Shown here one piece after another: positions 18,503 through 26,848 of a DNA stretch of 37,013 bases; the stretch's first letter is position 1; each line of letters starts with the position of its first letter. The stretch is taken from the NCBI GenBank assembly GCA_021849805.1, contig JAJZSL010000013.1:1-37013 (forward strand), written 5' to 3'. Made by a program: the position numbers and the translations under genes. The notes beneath the pieces are model-generated. The model saw nothing but the letters and a program-made list of their open reading frames with translations, did not search any database and was not told where the DNA came from. This DNA is from a bacterium (GTDB lineage Bacteria; Verrucomicrobiota; Verrucomicrobiia; Chthoniobacterales; UBA6821).

Positions 18503-19326
18503 GAAAGTAAGATTTCAAGGGTCTCTAGAGCTTCACGATGAAAACGAGGGTCATGAACACGAAAAAGCATCACTCCATGATAACGAGCAAAACAAGTCAG
18601 AGCAACGCTAGGAATTAGTCTGGAGGGCTTCTCTGGACTATGATCAAGAGAAGGATGAGGTAGAAAATAGTCTAACAATGATTTCCTTGAGTGACCAAGA
18701 AGGAGGGGAGATTCAAGCTCCGTGAGTCTTGGAATTGCTCTGATCAAAGCAATGTTGTGTTCCACGGTTTTTCCAAATCCAATACCAGGATCTAAGATAA
18801 TAGACTCTTTCTTAATGCCTGCTTGGAGTGCCTTCTCTCTTGCTTGCAAGAGAAATGAGTAGACACTCTCTACAACATCGTTATGAGGGTAGGTAGGATT
18901 CTCTTGCATAGTCCGAGGCGTTCCTTGGCAATGCATCAAAATAATTGTGGCTCCACTCGAAGCAGCAACTTTACTCATGGCTGGATCACGCAGAGCGCTT
19001 ACATCATTAATCATAGTTGCCCCAGCTTCTAGAGCGGCTTGAGCAACTGCCGCCTTAGAAGTATCAATGGAAATAGGAGCACTTGTTCTTTGATGAAGTT
19101 CTTCAATAACAGGAATCACACGTTCTAACTCTTCTTCTGCTGAAATAGGAGTAGCTCCAGGCCGTGTGGACTCTCCTCCAATGTCTAAAATATCTGCTCC
19201 TTCCTCAAGAAGCTTCAAGCCACGTTCTAGAGCTGATTCTTTCTTTAAAAACAATCCACCATCCGAAAAAGAGTCAGGAGTGACATTGAGAATACCTAAA
19301 AGAAGAGCTTTATTTTTGATAAGCAT
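18499..19326 (-). CDS. folP: dihydropteroate synthase FolP
   Basis: FolP condenses 4-aminobenzoate with the pterin pyrophosphate to give dihydropteroate in folate synthesis, and is the target of sulfonamides. The 275-residue TIM-barrel enzyme shows GILNVTPDSFSDGG at the start. Pterin-site motifs DIGGESTRPGA, INDVSAL and ILDPGIGFGKT follow, then GHSRKS. The start codon at 19326 begins MLIKNKALLLGILNVTPDS, a normal distance from the first motif. The gene overlaps cdaA by 4 bp and follows the xerD-like gene by 41 bp on the same strand. pabB, which supplies its substrate, is elsewhere in this window (30677-32023). Confidence 0.96.
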   Translation of the reverse strand: MLIKNKALLLGILNVTPDSFSDGGLFLKKESALERGLKLLEEGADILDIGGESTRPGATPISAEEELERVIPVIEELHQRTSAPISIDTSKAAVAQAALEAGATMINDVSALRDPAMSKVAASSGATIILMHCQGTPRTMQENPTYPHNDVVESVYSFLLQAREKALQAGIKKESIILDPGIGFGKTVEHNIALIRAIPRLTELESPLLLGHSRKSLLDYFLPHPSLDHSPEKPSRLIPSVALTCFARYHGVMLFRVHDPRFHREALETLEILLS

Positions 19327-19367
19327 GAGTCCGTTGGTGATTGCTTTACTTTTTGAGTGATCTCAAC

Positions 19368-20258
19368 TTATCCACGTGGATGAAATTTCTGATGGACAGC
19401 TCTCAATTGGCTTGTATCCACTTGAGTATAAATTTGAGTAGTAGTCATACTAGCGTGGCCTAACATTTCTTGAATAATACGTAGATCTGCTCCTCCAGCA
19501 AGTAGGTGAGTAGCAAAAGAGTGTCGTAGTTGATGAGGATGAATAGCTCTTGAGAGGCCTGCTTCTCTAGCATAGTGAAGGACAAGCTGCCAAAGACGAG
19601 CAGGAGTGAGTGGATGTCCACGGACAGAGAGAAAAAGAGCTGCTCCTGATCTAGGCTTAATAAGCTGAGGACGAGAAAGAGAGAGATACGCCTTCACTGC
19701 TTCAATAGCATTTTGACCGATAGGAATGAGGCGCGTTTTATTACCTTTACCAGTCACACGGATTATTTTTTCTTCTAAATCGATATGCTCTAAACGCACA
19801 TTACAAAGTTCAGTGATGCGAAGTCCACAAGCGTAGAGAAGTTCTAGAATAGCTCGATCACGGATAGTTAGAGGATTAGTACCGCTTGGTGCTTGAAGCA
19901 ATTGTTCTATTTCTTGATGGGTAAGAGGCTGAGGGAGCGTATGAGGAAGCTTGGGAAGTGGTAGCTTCTGAGCAGGATCACTCTTAATGATTTTTCTTAT
20001 AAAAAGGAAACGGAAAAAAAGACGTAAAGCTACCGATTCTAATTTCAGGGAAGCAGGAGCGAGTCCACGTTGTTGTTCATGTTTCAAAAAACTGTGGAGA
20101 TCTTCTTCCGTAATAGAATGAAGTTCTCGCTTTTCTCTTTTCTGATGCATCCAGGAGAGAAAACCTTCTAGCGAAGCTCGTGTTGAAAGTTGATAGTTTG
20201 TGGAGAGTCCTCTCTCTGTTGCTAAATAGAGAAGAAATGCTTCCAGCGAAGAATTCAC
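19368..20258 (-). CDS. xerD: tyrosine recombinase XerC/XerD
   Basis: Xer recombinases resolve chromosome dimers at dif during division. The core-binding domain (SSLEAFLLYLATERGLS) is followed by the catalytic domain with all expected residues: Arg in GLRITELCN, Lys in TGKGNKTR, His and Arg in HPHQLRHSFATHLL, His in GHASMTTTQIYT, and the nucleophilic Tyr of that last motif. MTTTQIYTQV resembles XerD more than XerC, so the symbol is tentative. The frame is open upstream to an ATG at 20432, which would overlap purC by 161 bp. I prefer the GTG at 20258, 14 bp beyond the purC stop codon, which gives 296 residues, the usual Xer length. No dif site was identified here. Confidence 0.88.
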   Translation of the reverse strand: MNSSLEAFLLYLATERGLSTNYQLSTRASLEGFLSWMHQKREKRELHSITEEDLHSFLKHEQQRGLAPASLKLESVALRLFFRFLFIRKIIKSDPAQKLPLPKLPHTLPQPLTHQEIEQLLQAPSGTNPLTIRDRAILELLYACGLRITELCNVRLEHIDLEEKIIRVTGKGNKTRLIPIGQNAIEAVKAYLSLSRPQLIKPRSGAALFLSVRGHPLTPARLWQLVLHYAREAGLSRAIHPHQLRHSFATHLLAGGADLRIIQEMLGHASMTTTQIYTQVDTSQLRAVHQKFHPRG

Positions 20259-20271
20259 AAAAGAAGAACTC

Positions 20272-21165
20272 TTAATTTTTGCTGAAGCGTTCCAAGGCTT
20301 CTTGATATTTTTCTGCTGTTTTGAGGATGATTTCCTCTGGAAGTACTGGAGCAGGTGGGAGTTTGTTCCATCCACATGATTGAAGATAGTCACGAACAAA
20401 TTGTTTATCGAAGCTAGGTGGATTTTCTCCAATACGATAGCTAGCAGCAGACCAAAAACGAGAAGAGTCTGGTGTCATGCATTCATCAATAAGGATGATT
20501 TCTTCTCCAAGAAAACCGAACTCAAATTTTGTATCAGCAATGATCATACCTCTCTGAGCAGCTATATGAGCTCCTGCTTGATAGAGCTCCAAACTCAGGG
20601 AACGAACTTTTTCTGCGACTTTTTCCCCAACTAGCTCTTGACATTCCTGCCAAGTGATCGATTCATCATGTCCATCCTTAGCTTTGGTGCTAGGAGTGAA
20701 GTGAGGTCTCTCTAAACGCTCTGCTTCTAGCAATCCCGTAGGAAGAGGAACGCCGGCAAGCATCCCTTTTTCTTGATACTCCCTCCATCCTGAACCTGCA
20801 AGATAACCACGAACAATACACTCGAGAGGGAGCGGCTTTGTTTTTTTGACAATCATGGATCTCCCTCGCAGTTGCTCTTTATAAGGCTCTAGAGCTTTAG
20901 GATAATATTCGACTTCTGTTTCAAGAAGATGATGGGGGAGGTTAGAGAACTTTTGAAACCAAAATTTGGAGAGCTGCGTTAAGACAAATCCTTTCTGAGG
21001 AATCGTATTGGGTAAAATGCAGTCAAAAGCAGACAAGCGATCAGTGGTTACAAGAAGAAGTTGTTCATCGAGCCCAAGCGAAGCTAAATCAAAAACCTCA
21101 CGTACTTTTCCGCTACATATTTTTTTAAGAGGAGGAAGGTTGCAATCGAATAATTCCATAGGCAA
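20272..21165 (-). CDS. purC: phosphoribosylaminoimidazole-succinocarboxamide synthase PurC
   Basis: PurC (SAICAR synthetase) adds aspartate to CAIR in de novo purine synthesis, using ATP. The 297-residue product has the ATP-site motif SGKVREVFDL, then TTDRLSAFDCILPNTIPQKG, the substrate-binding RGYLAGSGWREYQEKG, IIADTKFEFG and DECMTPDSSRFW. The length is close to the longer bacterial and yeast-type enzymes, not the short 237-residue E. coli form. The ATG at 21165 reads MPMELFDCNLPP, and an internal ATG two codons later is also possible. It is divergent from the small TPR gene, with 72 bp between them. The xerD-like gene follows closely on the same strand. Confidence 0.95.
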   Translation of the reverse strand: MPMELFDCNLPPLKKICSGKVREVFDLASLGLDEQLLLVTTDRLSAFDCILPNTIPQKGFVLTQLSKFWFQKFSNLPHHLLETEVEYYPKALEPYKEQLRGRSMIVKKTKPLPLECIVRGYLAGSGWREYQEKGMLAGVPLPTGLLEAERLERPHFTPSTKAKDGHDESITWQECQELVGEKVAEKVRSLSLELYQAGAHIAAQRGMIIADTKFEFGFLGEEIILIDECMTPDSSRFWSAASYRIGENPPSFDKQFVRDYLQSCGWNKLPPAPVLPEEIILKTAEKYQEALERFSKN

Positions 21166-21237
21166 GATGCTGGAGGATTTTTTCTCTTTGCTCCACGAGA
21201 AAATTTTTTTGTTTTAGAGAGCCTTTTTTCTTCACTC

Positions 21238-21858
21238 ATGATTCTTCAAGAACTCACTTCAGCTCAGCAGCATCTCTGGCATAGAGCAGAAGAAGCCGAG
21301 AAGGAGAAATGCTATGAAGATGCTCTTTTCTTCTCTCATGCTCTGCTCCGTTCTGCCCCTGACTTTCTGGAAGCCAGAGTGCTAGCACGTCGCGTAGCAC
21401 GAATCGTGACAGGGAGCAAAGAGGTTTCTTTTTTTAGAAAAATAAAACTCTTGCTCCAACGACAACTCGTAAAAATCAAGGTGCTTCTGCTACTTGGGCA
21501 GCAACGTCCTGCAGCAGCACTCATGGTTCTGGAGGATTTTCTCTCAAAAGCTCCCGGAGATCCTTGTCTCAATGAGTGGATGGGGAGAATAGCAGCTGCT
21601 TCTTCTCCTCCATCTCCTTCTCTAGCACTCTTTGCACTAGAAGCAGCGCTCTTAGAATATCCGCAGAAGAAGAAACTTCATTTTCAAATTGCAAGAGTAG
21701 CACTTCTGCCAGATGAGTATGGTCAAGCTTGGAATTTAGAGCGTGCTATTGAAGCATATCAAGCGATCCTCACTCAAGACCCTCATGCCTGGGAAGCAAA
21801 GCAAGGCCTCAAAAATACTTTGGCTCTCCTTTCGATGAAGAAGATGAAATCAGGATAA
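21238..21858 (+). CDS. TPR-like helical repeat protein, function unknown
   Basis: The 206-residue product has no signal peptide and reads as stacked helix pairs of TPR type: CYEDALFFSHALLRSAPDFLEAR near residues 22-46, then AALMVLEDFLSKAPGDPCLNEWM, ALFALEAALLEYPQKKKLHFQIA and ERAIEAYQAILTQDPHAWEA. A basic segment (FRKIKLLLQRQLVKIK, about 63-80) interrupts the first two units and could touch a membrane or nucleic acid. I do not recognise a named family. Similar small TPR proteins are usually adaptors. The ATG follows a pyrimidine-rich stretch (CCTTTTTTCTTCACTC) with no Shine-Dalgarno. It is divergent from purC. Confidence 0.75.
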   Translation: MILQELTSAQQHLWHRAEEAEKEKCYEDALFFSHALLRSAPDFLEARVLARRVARIVTGSKEVSFFRKIKLLLQRQLVKIKVLLLLGQQRPAAALMVLEDFLSKAPGDPCLNEWMGRIAAASSPPSPSLALFALEAALLEYPQKKKLHFQIARVALLPDEYGQAWNLERAIEAYQAILTQDPHAWEAKQGLKNTLALLSMKKMKSG

Positions 21859-22016
21859 AGACTAAAAAGAGCTTTCTTTAAGCATGCGCCTTTTCTTAGG
21901 ATCTGGTTTAGCTTCTTGAATCAACTCCTATTTGAGATGACTTTACTGACTTTGAGATCAAATTTTCTAGCAATAATCACGCTGGAGGCTATAATAGCTT
22001 CTTAAAATAATTTCAT

Positions 22017-23387
22017 ATACTAAAAAAATCTTCGTTACTCTTCCTCGTTATTTTAATTTTAGGTTGGTTAAAATTTCCAGTTTCTTCCCTTGCTATTGAA
22101 TTGAAGCCTGATGGTTTTTGCTACGCTGCTTGGAAGCCACTGAATATTGTGAAAAAAGAACACCAACTGCCAGCTCATCCTTACTTTGTTGTCTCTGCCC
22201 AAAGCAATGGTGATTTTATTGCCGTGGCTGCTGAGGAAGCTGGAGGGATATCGCACTTCTATCGTCTTGACCATCTTCATCTCGAAGATGGATGGCAGAA
22301 AACAGGTGACTTTGTAGAAGGAGAAGTCAATGCTCTGAAAGCAACCGTCTTTGACAAAATCTTTGCTTTTGGAGTTGATAAGAAAACAGGCCACTCTCTT
22401 GTTGCTACTTCTTACGATGAAGGCAGAACCTGGTCTCAGTCAGAAATCATCGATGGTAGTGCTCACTATGATAGCGTGGCATTTTCTTACGTGAGATCGA
22501 CAGATGCTAGTGGGAAGGACGTTTTTAATGGTATCGGCGTTGCTACTGGACGAGATGGAGCGATTGCAATAACGACTTCTAAAATTTCTCTTGATCAAAA
22601 AAATGGAATTATTTGGAAACAAACGCAAGCTCCTTCTCATGCTGCTAAGAAAGTCGTTTATGTGCCAACCGGAGGAACACCCCAACAGCCTGATTTTTCC
22701 TTTGTTCTCATAACTGACCCTGCTGATTACTTCTCTGGTCTTCTGTTGACTCATGATTGTGCGACTGTGGTTGGTACTACTACCTATTCTAAGGATGGAG
22801 AGACTTGGTTGACTTCACCGAGTATTTTCTTAACCTCAAGTTTCCCTACTGGTGGTTATAATTCACAAGCACTGATTCATCATATCAATGCTGATGAGAA
22901 TACTGGTAAGGAGGCTCATAACGAAGCTTTTCTCACTGATGATGTTAATACTAATAAAGATCACGTCTTCTCCTCTCCCTGTAATAATCTAGGTGATCTA
23001 GCAAAGGCAGTCTCTTCTTTCAAAACAACGAGTCAGTTTCATGAGCTAGAGGCCTTATTCGATGTTACTGATTTTTTTGCTTCACCATATATTTTTGTTG
23101 GCTTTGGTAGTGACAAAAAGACAGGAAAGCCTGTTTCTTTTCTCTCTCCATCAACTCCACTACCAGCAAATCTTATTTTTTATCGTTATTTTATGATTGA
23201 AGATCTACCTCAACCCTTCCTTGGAATTGCTCATGGTGGAGTTTCTCTTCAAAGAGATAGTAGTGGTAACTTTATCAAAAATGACAATGGTTTTGGTTAT
23301 AAAACCGAAGGAGAGGATCTTCTCTTAGCTCTTGGTAGTGACGGTACTTGCTATACCACTTCTACCTTGATTAATAGAGTTCAATAG
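22017..23387 (+). CDS. secreted Asp-box (BNR-like) protein, function unknown
   Basis: The frame contains an obvious signal peptide, LKKSSLLFLVILILGWLKF with cleavage likely after PVSSLA, but no ATG, GTG or TTG precedes it. The only candidate between the upstream stop (22008) and the signal is ATA at 22017. The first conventional start is TTG at 22101, which would drop the signal peptide. The mature part of about 430 residues has one clear Asp-box, SYDEGRTW, and a second weaker one, SKDGETW. These mark beta-propeller blades as in sialidase-like and YCF48-like proteins. No sialidase active-site set was recognised. It was probably exported to the periplasm or surface. Either a rare ATA start is used or the gene has lost its start codon. 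Confidence 0.7.
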   Translation: MLKKSSLLFLVILILGWLKFPVSSLAIELKPDGFCYAAWKPLNIVKKEHQLPAHPYFVVSAQSNGDFIAVAAEEAGGISHFYRLDHLHLEDGWQKTGDFVEGEVNALKATVFDKIFAFGVDKKTGHSLVATSYDEGRTWSQSEIIDGSAHYDSVAFSYVRSTDASGKDVFNGIGVATGRDGAIAITTSKISLDQKNGIIWKQTQAPSHAAKKVVYVPTGGTPQQPDFSFVLITDPADYFSGLLLTHDCATVVGTTTYSKDGETWLTSPSIFLTSSFPTGGYNSQALIHHINADENTGKEAHNEAFLTDDVNTNKDHVFSSPCNNLGDLAKAVSSFKTTSQFHELEALFDVTDFFASPYIFVGFGSDKKTGKPVSFLSPSTPLPANLIFYRYFMIEDLPQPFLGIAHGGVSLQRDSSGNFIKNDNGFGYKTEGEDLLLALGSDGTCYTTSTLINRVQ

Positions 23388-23612
23388 TTTCTTTTGAAAT
23401 TTTTCCTTAGCATTCATCCTCAATACTTTTTGTTGACTTCGACTACAATTTGATTGGAGAGTTTTTTAGTAAAAAACATATCAAAAAATCGTAGCGCTAT
23501 TCTTTTGCTTATCTTGGGATAAGCCCTGTGGCCTGGATATCAAAGAAAATATCTTTGTGTTCAACGTACCCTTTTAAAGACTTTGTCAATAAAATCACTG
23601 AAAGTGATGAGA

Positions 23613-24401
23613 TCATTTCTGATAGCTCGTCGGATCAGCAACTCCAGCGAGTAGAAAAGCCTCTTTGCGCTCTACACAAGTTCCACAGCGGCCACAATGA
23701 AGAAGCTCTCCTTTGTAACAAGACCAGGTCTGGGCGTAATCGACTCCAAGAGCACTGCCCTGCTTGACAATCGCAGCTTTATCCATCGTGACAAAAGGAC
23801 GCAGTAGCTCGATAGCACTTTCGGTTCCTTCACGGAGAGCCTCGGCCATTGGCCGTAGAAATTCTTCTCGGCAATCGCGATAAATTGCATGATCGCCAGT
23901 ATGAGCGCCATAAGCAATAGCCTCTGCACCTTGACTCTGAGCAAAGCCAGCAGCAATGGAGAGCATGATGGCATTGCGCGCAGGAACAACAGTCTGCTTC
24001 ATGTTCTGAGCCGCATAATGTCCTTCAGGAATAGCCCCTCCCGATTGCAGAAGATCAGATTGAAAATAATCATTGATAAAATTCATAGAAATGACCGTAT
24101 GCTCAAGGCCAAGACGCTCACAATGATAGGCTGCCATTGGGAGTTCACGATGGTTATGTTTGGATCCATAATCAAAGCTCAAAGAACCAACTACCTGATG
24201 ATGAGCATGTAGGAAGTAGAGTAATGTTGTTGAATCAAGACCACCGCTAAGAAGAACAATCAATTTTTTAGAAAGTTCTACTTCAGTTGCTTCTCCTGTT
24301 GAGGATAGGGATGTTTCTTCATCACAACGAAACATTGGATCACTTGATAATCCAAGACTCATAGGGTGCCAACCATTGATAGAATTAACTGGAATTCTCA
24401 T
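23613..24401 (-). CDS. queC: 7-cyano-7-deazaguanine synthase QueC
   Basis: QueC converts 7-carboxy-7-deazaguanine to preQ0 using ATP and ammonia, in queuosine synthesis. The PP-loop LLSGGLDSTT is at residues 51-60. The C-terminal zinc site is CYKGELLHCGRCGTCVERKEAF, with four cysteines. The product of 262 residues is longer than the usual 220-235 because about 45 residues precede the core (MRIPVNSINGWHPMSLGLSS and on). No better start is found near the core, and the ATG at 24401 overlaps the stop of an upstream open frame as ATGA, which supports it. It follows queF on the same strand, 127 bp downstream, so the two probably share a transcript. queE is about 10 kb away on the other strand. Confidence 0.95.
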   Translation of the reverse strand: MRIPVNSINGWHPMSLGLSSDPMFRCDEETSLSSTGEATEVELSKKLIVLLSGGLDSTTLLYFLHAHHQVVGSLSFDYGSKHNHRELPMAAYHCERLGLEHTVISMNFINDYFQSDLLQSGGAIPEGHYAAQNMKQTVVPARNAIMLSIAAGFAQSQGAEAIAYGAHTGDHAIYRDCREEFLRPMAEALREGTESAIELLRPFVTMDKAAIVKQGSALGVDYAQTWSCYKGELLHCGRCGTCVERKEAFLLAGVADPTSYQK

Positions 24402-24540
24402 AACTTATTTGATGCTCCTTTCAGGAAATTCGTGAAGAGAAAGTTTGGTGCTGGATGATCAAATGTCTCTAGAAGTTGAATCGAAGTAGGATCAACTTGA
24501 GAAGCAGATGGCGAAGCTATGATTTGAGCTACTTTCTTTT
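24398..24540 (-). other. open frame resembling a QueF N-terminal fragment
   Basis: Between queF and queC, in a frame shifted from queF, the translation runs KKKVAQIIASPSASQVDPTS then IQLLETFDHPAPNFLFTNFL and ends in TGA at 24398-24400. That TGA overlaps the queC ATG as ATGA. The pieces KKK, SPSA and LLETFDHPAP echo the start of QueF itself (MAKKK, QSPSAA and ILETFPNPAP). No ATG, GTG or TTG begins this frame, so it is not an independent gene as it stands. It may be the remnant of a partial duplication of the queF 5' end, or chance. Confidence 0.3.
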
Positions 24541-24975
24541 TGGATAGGAGGCTTCTACATGGAGTCCTATTCCACCACGTGGAGTGAATTCTCCAGTAAC
24601 AGTCAGACTATGTGGTGCAAGTATCTCTACGAGGTCATCAAGCATACGGCTGATGATTCCCTCAGCAAAGACGCCTTGATTGCGAAAAGATCGAAGATAA
24701 AGCTTCAATGCTTTGCTTTCAATACAACGTTCCTTAGGGATATAGCGAATAGTAATTGTTGCAAAATCAGGTTGCCCAGTGATAGGACACATGGATGTAA
24801 ATTCATCGGTACTAAAACAGATTTCCAAACGTTCTCTTGGTGCAGGATTGGGAAAGGTTTCTAGGATAGCCGCTGAAGGAGACTGAACGTGTGGTAGCGA
24901 TCCAGCACCCAAGAGTGTGAGGCCCTCAGTATTGGAAGTTAATGGTTTTGAGTGAATCGTCTTTTTCTTGGCCAT
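24529..24975 (-). CDS. queF: NADPH-dependent 7-cyano-7-deazaguanine reductase QueF
   Basis: QueF reduces the nitrile of preQ0 to the amine of preQ1, the last step before insertion into tRNA. The 148-residue length marks the short (unimodular, YkvM-type) form. The catalytic cysteine is C63 in FTSMCPITGQPDF with D70 nearby. The NADPH-binding motif region is ESKALKLYLRSFRNQG (about 86-101). ILETFPNPAPRE precedes the active site, as is usual. The first 30 residues are a variable basic leader. The ATG at 24975 has no clear Shine-Dalgarno and I see no preQ1 riboswitch upstream. It is the first of a queF-queC pair; the ABC permease gene lies 82 bp upstream on the same strand. Confidence 0.95.
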   Translation of the reverse strand: MAKKKTIHSKPLTSNTEGLTLLGAGSLPHVQSPSAAILETFPNPAPRERLEICFSTDEFTSMCPITGQPDFATITIRYIPKERCIESKALKLYLRSFRNQGVFAEGIISRMLDDLVEILAPHSLTVTGEFTPRGGIGLHVEASYPKRK

Positions 24976-25057
24976 AAAATTTTTGTTATTGAAATTGGAA
25001 ATTAGTGCGATGGAGAAGTAAAAAATAAGAAGAGCAAACTTTCATCCTAATATTTGT

Positions 25058-25849
25058 TTATTTTTTTTTAGGGTGGGCAACTAAGTAGAAGCTCATGGCC
25101 AGCGTTGCTGCTCCAAAGAGGGCTGTAATGAGGAGGGAAATATAATAATCGGTAAGAGAGGTTGCCGCTCTTCCCATCATCAGCGCGTCACGAATAGCAC
25201 TCACGCAGTAGCTCACTGGATTGAAACGTCCTACAAGATAGAGCCATCCACTTCCCTCTGGCATCGGAAAGAGTGCTCCTGACATCATCCAAAGTGGCAT
25301 GAGAAAAATATTCATGATAGCATGGAAGCCTTGTGTCGAATCCATAGGCCAGGCAACTAAAAAGCCAAGCCCCGTCATGCTAAAACCTGCTAATAGCAAG
25401 GCTGGAAGAAGGAGCAGTAGTTGAACTGCCCCAAGATGGATACCAGCTAAGGGAGCAAGCAAGCAGAAGAAAAGGGCTTGCAGTAGAGCAAGTGTTGTGC
25501 CCCCTAAAAATTTGGAAAGTGGGATCACAACAGGAGAGAGTGGAGCTACCAGAGCTCCTTGGAGAAAACCTTCTCGGCGATCTTCAATCACGGAGATTGT
25601 TGAGAAAATAGCCGTAAAAAGCATAATGAGGAGAAGAATTCCTGGGAAAAAATAGACAAGATAGCTCTCTGTAGCAGCACTCCCTTTCTGATAAAAAGAA
25701 GGACCAAAGCCTGAGCCAACTAAGAGCCAAAAGACTAAGGGAGTCGCTAGAGCTCCAATAATACGATTGCGCTGGCGCAAAAAGCGAATGATATCTCTCC
25801 ACCAAAGAGCAAGCAGTGGAGTCCAAAGAAGGGTGGTACATTTTTTCAT
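25058..25849 (-). CDS. ABC-2 type transporter permease
   Basis: This 263-residue integral membrane protein of the ABC-2 (DrrB/NodJ) family has about six hydrophobic segments. After an amphipathic start (WWRDIIRFLRQRNRIIGALA) come the first helix and loop (PLVFWLLVGSGFGPSF), FFPGILLLIMLFTAIFSTIS, the conserved EDRREGFLQGALVAPLSP motif of the family, and MPLWMMSGALFPM near the end. It should pair with the ATP-binding protein encoded 12 bp upstream to form an exporter. The substrate is not evident; relatives move drugs, polysaccharides or lipids. The spacing with the ATPase gene and shared strand argue for one operon. Confidence 0.92.
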   Translation of the reverse strand: MKKCTTLLWTPLLALWWRDIIRFLRQRNRIIGALATPLVFWLLVGSGFGPSFYQKGSAATESYLVYFFPGILLLIMLFTAIFSTISVIEDRREGFLQGALVAPLSPVVIPLSKFLGGTTLALLQALFFCLLAPLAGIHLGAVQLLLLLPALLLAGFSMTGLGFLVAWPMDSTQGFHAIMNIFLMPLWMMSGALFPMPEGSGWLYLVGRFNPVSYCVSAIRDALMMGRAATSLTDYYISLLITALFGAATLAMSFYLVAHPKKK

Positions 25850-25861
25850 GAATGGTGAGTG

Positions 25862-26821
25862 TTATTTTTTTTGAAGAGGTTGTGGTTCCAGTTTTTCTTC
25901 TCCAAAAAGTGAACCTGTACGAGCAACAAAGACATCCTCTAAAGTCGGACTTGCAATGCGAAGACCAGTGATGGTGTTGGGGAAATCAGCAGCAATCCGT
26001 GCTGCTAATGTATAGGCTTGGTCATGTTCTATTCGAATTTCTCCTTCAATGACAAAGGCAGGAATTCCATATTGCTCACTCAATTTTTTTGCTAGTTGAT
26101 CGGCTCCGCTAGCTGTAGAGAGGCTCAAGACATCACCACGTAGGGAAGAAGTTAGTTCTGCTGGAGTGCCTAGTGCTACTAATTTGCCAGCACTAATGAT
26201 AGCAACACGATCCGCACGTGCTGCTTCCTCCATGAGGTGAGTAGTATAGAGAATGGTAACCTTTTTTTCTTGGCGTAGTTTCTCCAAAGTTGCCCAAAGA
26301 TCAAGACGTGCTGCAGGATCAAGGCCAGTGGAGGGTTCATCTAAAATGAAGATTTCTGGAGAGGTGAGAAGACATTTTGCAATTTCAGCACGGCGTTGAA
26401 GACCACCTGAGAGATGTTCAACCAAATCACTGAGGCGTTCTGTGAGCTCTAGTGCAGCAGCAGCAGCTCTAATACGTAATCTAAGTTCTTTTCCTCGGAG
26501 TCCATAAAGAGCTCCACCACAGCGAAGATTCTCCTCCACACTTAATTTAGGATCAAGGCTGGGGGATTGAAAAACAACTCCAAGGCGTGCACGAACTGCT
26601 GCTGAATCTTCTAGAACATGGTAACCTAAAATTTCAGCTGAACCTGCGTCTGGCTCAAGGAGTGTGCTCAAAATCCGAAATAGAGTACTCTTTCCTCCTC
26701 CATTAGGACCAAGAATGGAGAAAATCTCTCCAGGTTGAATTTGAAGATGGAGGCCGTCTAAAGCACGACGCTCGCCAAAATTTTTTACTAAATCACGAAT
26801 AATAATAGCTGGTTGGCTCAT
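25862..26821 (-). CDS. ABC transporter ATP-binding protein (DrrA-like)
   Basis: This 319-residue ABC ATPase partners the ABC-2 permease just downstream. Walker A is GPNGGGKST (residues 38-46, with Gly in place of the usual Ala). The Q-loop lies in VVFQSPSLDPKLSVEENL. The signature is LSGGLQRR (137-144), Walker B is IFILDEPSTGLDP (157-169), and the switch His is in YTTHLMEEA. The extra C-terminal region (to residue 319) with TLEDVFVARTG is characteristic of DrrA/CcmA-type exporters. It powers export across the inner membrane. The start ATG at 26821 gives MSQPAIIIRDLVKNFG, a standard distance from Walker A. The plsC gene ends 27 bp upstream. Confidence 0.94.
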   Translation of the reverse strand: MSQPAIIIRDLVKNFGERRALDGLHLQIQPGEIFSILGPNGGGKSTLFRILSTLLEPDAGSAEILGYHVLEDSAAVRARLGVVFQSPSLDPKLSVEENLRCGGALYGLRGKELRLRIRAAAAALELTERLSDLVEHLSGGLQRRAEIAKCLLTSPEIFILDEPSTGLDPAARLDLWATLEKLRQEKKVTILYTTHLMEEAARADRVAIISAGKLVALGTPAELTSSLRGDVLSLSTASGADQLAKKLSEQYGIPAFVIEGEIRIEHDQAYTLAARIAADFPNTITGLRIASPTLEDVFVARTGSLFGEEKLEPQPLQKK

Positions 26822-26848
26822 GATGAAAATGGAGTTGTTAAAGCATGA

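Noticed and set aside
20259-20432. Upstream extension of the xerD-like frame to the ATG at 20432
   Set aside because: It would overlap purC by 161 bp and add about 58 residues without Xer similarity. The GTG at 20258 gives the normal family length.
23528-23767. A 79-codon plus-strand frame at the 3' end of queC
   Set aside because: Its second half is antisense to the conserved zinc-site region of QueC, and the translation shows no family features.
24976-25057. Possible preQ1 riboswitch upstream of queF
   Set aside because: The region lacks the small hairpin plus A-rich tail and the conserved CTA-type core of preQ1-I. A covariance search would settle it; nothing is visible by eye.
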